Assembly (NCBI GenBank): GCA_009841265.1 | Contig: VXMB01000009.1 | Span: forward strand, 1,536,216-1,600,215 | DNA length: 64,000 bases | From: Gemmatimonadota bacterium | GTDB lineage: Bacteria; JAAXHH01 | Direction: 5' to 3' | In this document: in pieces, positions 60,228 through 64,000 of the stretch | How the letters are laid out: every line of letters starts with the position of its first letter | Position numbering within the stretch: position 1 is the first letter of the stretch | The notes under the pieces: generated by a model | Database searches by the model: none | Told to the model about the DNA's origin: nothing | Seen by the model: only the letters and a program-made list of their open reading frames with translations | Position numbers and translations under genes: made by a program

Positions 60228-63200
60228 GATACCTGTCCCGTGCCTCCCGCGACCACTTCTCCCGTCTCTGCCGCGATCATCTCCCGGCCTTCGTCCGCGT
60301 AGACCTTCTTGACCTCCTGATCCACGGTGCGCCATACCAGGAACTGCTTGCGCAGCACGTTCAGGAAGCGCCGGTTGAGCCGCTGCCATGAATCCACGTC
60401 GCCGCTCAGGCGGTAGATGTGCACCCACACCGCGTACAGGTCGTGTTCTTCCTCGGCGGGGGCCGCGTGGAGGGACACGCGTTGGCTGACCCCCGTGTCG
60501 TAGGGCGCCAGCCAGGTCTTCATGCTGATTTCATAAGTGGACGCTTCCGGACCGGCATCGGACGCCCGCGCCTCACCCGGATCGGCGCTGGCCGTCCGGC
60601 CGCCCGATCGCCCGGCCGCCGGAGCAGATCCATTCGTCCCGGTCAGGACCACCTCGTCCGTCATGAAATTACCCAGCGTGCTTTCGCCGTGTGATTCGAA
60701 GAACCGCGTCAGGTAGGCGTAGAGGCCCAGCGTCTCCGTGCGGCTGATGGTGAAGGGGAACTCGAAACGCCAGTCGTCGCCCTCGGGCTCGGGGAAGGAC
60801 CACTGCCGGTTGACGTCCGGCACGGCCATCTGGGAAGCCTTTCGCGCGGGGTAGATCGTCGACAGCATGACCACCGCCATGACCATGAACGTGGAGGCCA
60901 CGGCGGAAAGGGACGAGTAGTTCAGGTTCAGCCCCGCGAGCAACTGGTACTCCGTGATCCCCCGGGCCAGGGTCTGTCCGATCAGGTAACCGGACATGCC
61001 GCCGATGACGGCGTACATGGCGGCTTCGGCGATAAACAGGGCTCCGATGTGGGCCGGCGCCAGGCCCACGGCGCTGTACACCCCGATTTCGCTGAAGCGT
61101 TCGTAGACGGCGTTCATCATGGTATTCAGGATGATGAGGGCGGCCACGACCATGGGAATGAACAGATTGCCGAGCCCCGACAGCGAACTCAGCGCCATGG
61201 CGCTGTATACCGCGACCTCTCCGTCCACGGACGCCACCACCGGGATCCCGAGACGCTGCATGAAGCGTTCGATCCGGTTGGCGGCCGCTTCGTCCGTGGG
61301 AAACCGGACCGCGACGGAGCGGAGGGTCCCGCCGAGATCGTTCACATAGGCCTGCGGGGTCAGCAGGATGTTCGCCGCCGGCAGGTGCTCGAACGCGGCC
61401 ATATCCACGGGCTCTTCGTCGTAGTCCATCAGGGCGAGTTCGGTCAGCAGATCCTGGCCCGTCGCCGTGTAGTCCACGGGTGTGAGCGGTTCGCCGTCCA
61501 GGTCGGTGATCCTCTCGAGATCGGCCGCGTCGAACACGCCGATCACCTCGAAGGGCTGACCGAACACAAGGACTTCGGATCCTACGATTTCATCCCCGGT
61601 CAAGCCGAGCAGCTCCGCCATTTCGGCCGGGACGATGCACACTTCGCGCTCCCCGGGCTCGAACCACCGGCCTGATCTCACCGTGCGGTCCAGGCCGCTC
61701 ACCTCCCCTTCTTCCGGCAACAGGCCGAGGATGGCCGAGGCATAGGTGGAATGGTTCGTGCCGTCCGGTCCCTCCCGGTCCATTCGGATGAAGGTCGTCT
61801 CGCCGGGGAACGTCCCTGAGTACCACGACCGGGATACGATGGTGATGCCCCGGTCTTCGGCCTCCGACGAACCGAACTCGGACTTCACGTACTGAAAAGT
61901 CTGCTTCTGCAGCGGCCCCCAGTTGGGGTTGCGGACGAGGAAGCCCGTATAGGTGGCGTCCGTGTCCCGGCTCAGCGTCTGCAGCCGGAGGAAGGTCTGC
62001 ACGGAGGTGAAGGAAAGCACGGTGAACACAAGGAGCACGAGGGTGACGCACGTCAGCAGGGTCCGGGCCTTGCGCTTTCGCATGTTGCCGATGCCCAGGG
62101 AGAAGGCCGTGGCCAGGGCGCTCGACCGCCGTACGTCGGTGGACTGTACGGTACGGTTGTCCTGCCGGACCTCCCGCATGGTCTGGCTGAACCGCTGGGA
62201 TATGATCCAGATGACGACGGCGGCGAGGACGAAGGTCATGAAGGCGAGAAGCACGATGTCGGGCGCCGTGGTGATCTGGAAGGCCGGGTGGGTGAACCGC
62301 AGCAACCCGTATGCGGCCAGGAAGATGGCGACGGTAGTGGCGATCCGCTTGTACACATTGGCGAATCCGAAGACCAACCGCTCCAGGGCGTATGCGAACG
62401 GGATGACGAGCACCATGTAGAACAGTACGCCCTTCACGACGTCGTTGGCCGTCCCGGTCGCGTCCGGATAGGCGCGGGACTCGTATCCCCACGCGGCCCG
62501 GGCGTACTTGATGAACCGGTCCCACTCCAGGTTCTGCCGGGCGATCTCGGCCAGGTCCAGCAGGCGGCCCGCCTCCCGGTGGAAGTCGTCCAGCCGGGTG
62601 TTGCTCACGCCGACGGACTTGAGCGCGCCGATCCGCGCCTCGTCCAGGTGCCACATGTCTTTCGCCACCTGGTAGGAAGTCAGGGGGATGGCGTCGATAC
62701 CCGCCTCGAACCCGATTCCCTCGGGGTAGTTCTCGTCCGCGTTGGTCAGGATGAGGCGGCGGCCGAACAGGCCGGTGGACATGGTGACCTTGAACCGGCT
62801 TTCCGGCGGCATGAAAAGGACGGCCGTGTCCTCCTCGTACGAAAAACCCGTGGTCCAACCGCCCTCCTGGAAGGTCATGCCCCATTCGAGGGGCGGATTG
62901 CCCGACTCGTCGAGCACCACGGCCTCGTTCAGCCGGGTCAGGAAACGCGGGTCCACCAGGTCGTAGATGTTGGTCGCATCGGACCGGAAGACCACCGTGG
63001 GTTTCTCCTTGTCCACCCAATCCATCTTGATCTCGAGGGGATAGGCGCCTTCCCCGTAGGGACCGCGGTCCGGCGCATAGATGATTTCCCCCGTTTCCGG
63101 GTCCATCACGTAACCTTCCGTGGGGTAGGTGCGCCCTGCCTCCAGTTCGGTACTTTCGGCTACCCCGGTGCTGTCCGCCACCACGAAGATCTCGTTCTTC

Positions 63201-64000
63201 ACCCCGCTGATGGTCTTGTTGTAGCGGCGGAATCGGACCACGGCGCCGGGTTTGGGCTTGCTCGGGATGTAGTCCTCCCGGGGATCGAACTCCACGACTC
63301 GGATCCTGCCGTTCACGAAGCGGTCCTCGAGCTGCATCTTGAAATCAGGGAACAGGCGGGGATCGTTGACGCCGCGGCCGAAGAGCTCGGTCAGCAGCAG
63401 CGTCTGCGTATACACGTTGCGGAAGTTGACCCGGTCGAGGTCGTCGATGGGCGTGTCCACGAACTCGCGGACGTCGAACACCGTGGCGAAGGACAGGGCC
63501 GGGATTCCCATCCAGAACATGAGTTCGGCCTCGAGGCCGATCTGGCCCGCGGGAAAGAAACCGGCGGTCCGGTGCCCCTGCGAGGGGGAGATCACGTTCA
63601 CCAGGGCGTCGACCGGTATGGCGCCCCGCCGAATCACTTCGTCGGCGTAGCCCATGAAGGTCCGGCCGAATGGCGTGAAGAACCGCTGTTTTTCGAAGGA
63701 ATCCCCCCCGAAGAAGACGCCGGAGTAGATGACGCCGACCTGGTCGCGTGCGCTGGACAGGTCGATACCGGCGAAGAGCTTGATGTTGATGGGGTCCTCA
63801 AGTTCGTCCGCGAAGTGACTGGAGATACGTGCGTGGCGGTAGGAGAAGTCGTTTATCCCGCTGAGCGACATGAAGTGGCCCGATGTCGCGAGTATCAACA
63901 CGGTGCGCGCGGGAGGATGGGCCGCGAAGTAGCGGGCCATTTCAAGGAGCGCGGCCACGCCCGACGCCTGATTCGCGCCGGGGGATACGGCCGGTACGGC
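60224..64000 (-). CDS. FtsX-like permease fused to a degenerate M28 peptidase-like domain (5' end cut)
   Basis: A reading frame open at the right edge, at least 1259 codons. The visible N-terminal part (63600-64000) resembles an M28 zinc aminopeptidase: PGANQASGVAALLEMARYF, then TVLILATSGHFMSLSG. The metal-bridging Asp of DNASG is changed and the usual catalytic Glu pair is replaced (SGHF), so the domain is probably inactive. A beta-rich region follows, then four-helix blocks near 62230-62480 and 61990-62100 and a C-terminal FtsX unit at 60830-61240 (NTMMNAVYERFSEIGVYSAVGLAPAHIG, PARKAS). No ATPase gene is in view. The stop overlaps the next gene by 4 bp. Confidence 0.75.
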   Translation of the reverse strand, partial: AVPAVSPGANQASGVAALLEMARYFAAHPPARTVLILATSGHFMSLSGINDFSYRHARISSHFADELEDPINIKLFAGIDLSSARDQVGVIYSGVFFGGDSFEKQRFFTPFGRTFMGYADEVIRRGAIPVDALVNVISPSQGHRTAGFFPAGQIGLEAELMFWMGIPALSFATVFDVREFVDTPIDDLDRVNFRNVYTQTLLLTELFGRGVNDPRLFPDFKMQLEDRFVNGRIRVVEFDPREDYIPSKPKPGAVVRFRRYNKTISGVKNEIFVVADSTGVAESTELEAGRTYPTEGYVMDPETGEIIYAPDRGPYGEGAYPLEIKMDWVDKEKPTVVFRSDATNIYDLVDPRFLTRLNEAVVLDESGNPPLEWGMTFQEGGWTTGFSYEEDTAVLFMPPESRFKVTMSTGLFGRRLILTNADENYPEGIGFEAGIDAIPLTSYQVAKDMWHLDEARIGALKSVGVSNTRLDDFHREAGRLLDLAEIARQNLEWDRFIKYARAAWGYESRAYPDATGTANDVVKGVLFYMVLVIPFAYALERLVFGFANVYKRIATTVAIFLAAYGLLRFTHPAFQITTAPDIVLLAFMTFVLAAVVIWIISQRFSQTMREVRQDNRTVQSTDVRRSSALATAFSLGIGNMRKRKARTLLTCVTLVLLVFTVLSFTSVQTFLRLQTLSRDTDATYTGFLVRNPNWGPLQKQTFQYVKSEFGSSEAEDRGITIVSRSWYSGTFPGETTFIRMDREGPDGTNHSTYASAILGLLPEEGEVSGLDRTVRSGRWFEPGEREVCIVPAEMAELLGLTGDEIVGSEVLVFGQPFEVIGVFDAADLERITDLDGEPLTPVDYTATGQDLLTELALMDYDEEPVDMAAFEHLPAANILLTPQAYVNDLGGTLRSVAVRFPTDEAAANRIERFMQRLGIPVVASVDGEVAVYSAMALSSLSGLGNLFIPMVVAALIILNTMMNAVYERFSEIGVYSAVGLAPAHIGALFIAEAAMYAVIGGMSGYLIGQTLARGITEYQLLAGLNLNYSSLSAVASTFMVMAVVMLSTIYPARKASQMAVPDVNRQWSFPEPEGDDWRFEFPFTISRTETLGLYAYLTRFFESHGESTLGNFMTDEVVLTGTNGSAPAAGRSGGRTASADPGEARASDAGPEASTYEISMKTWLAPYDTGVSQRVSLHAAPAEEEHDLYAVWVHIYRLSGDVDSWQRLNRRFLNVLRKQFLVWRTVDQEVKKVYADEGREMIAAETGEVVAGGTGQVS

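Overview
The window is GC-rich bacterial DNA, densely packed with genes on both strands. I see no rRNA, tRNA, CRISPR array, insertion sequence or prophage. It holds eleven phytanoyl-CoA dioxygenase (PhyH) family genes, two sulfatases, two large DUF6785/6784-type membrane proteins, sialidase-like propellers, a GH89-like glycosidase, cupins, a mannonate dehydratase and Rieske-free sulfite-oxidase-like and Tat-exported enzymes. This mix is what I associate with Latescibacterota/Poribacteria-like metagenomic lineages that live on marine or sponge organic matter. That assignment is inference from gene content, because no phylogenetic marker is present.

Layout. 1-10.97 kb: glycan and small-molecule catabolism (GH89-like enzyme, GH43-like propeller, kinase-like CPT protein, sialidase-like protein, two PhyH genes, an orphan peptide-binding protein). 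10.98-14.9 kb: a HicB-like antitoxin, then an ECF sigma factor that overlaps a gene encoding a fused anti-sigma-like segment, an O6-alkylguanine-DNA methyltransferase domain and an Ada-type Cys4 metal-binding domain, then a PhyH gene, a J-domain protein and a small unknown. 15.1-20.1 kb: an AlbA_2/ATPase regulator, a superfamily 1 helicase with a NERD-like N-terminus, an orphan Phd antitoxin and a MazEF pair with a readable promoter/operator; together a defence-like islet. 20.3-35.7 kb: a TenA-PhyH-aldolase operon, a Tat-exported HisC-like aminotransferase, an amidohydrolase, two acetamidase/formamidases, an APC-EIIA-RCK_C fusion transporter, an aminotransferase, gamma-glutamyltransferase and a D-cysteine desulfhydrase-like enzyme. 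35.7-52.2 kb: two sulfatase plus DUF6785 cassettes, and runs of PhyH, cupin and enolase-superfamily genes. 52.4-64 kb: a methyltransferase-HNH fusion, an operon of sulfite-oxidase-like protein, amidohydrolase and mannonate dehydratase, a second sialidase-like gene, a VapBC pair with its operator, and a large FtsX-type permease fused to a degenerate M28 peptidase domain (cut by the right edge).

How they fit. The catabolic genes suggest scavenging of sulfated, acetylated and sialylated glycans and of many small hydroxylatable compounds. The most unusual unit is the sigma factor and Ada-like fusion at 11418-12858. Both methyl-acceptor cysteines expected of an alkylation sensor are present, and they are joined to what looks like an anti-sigma segment. 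My reading, which is inference, is a self-contained alkylation-responsive sigma switch.
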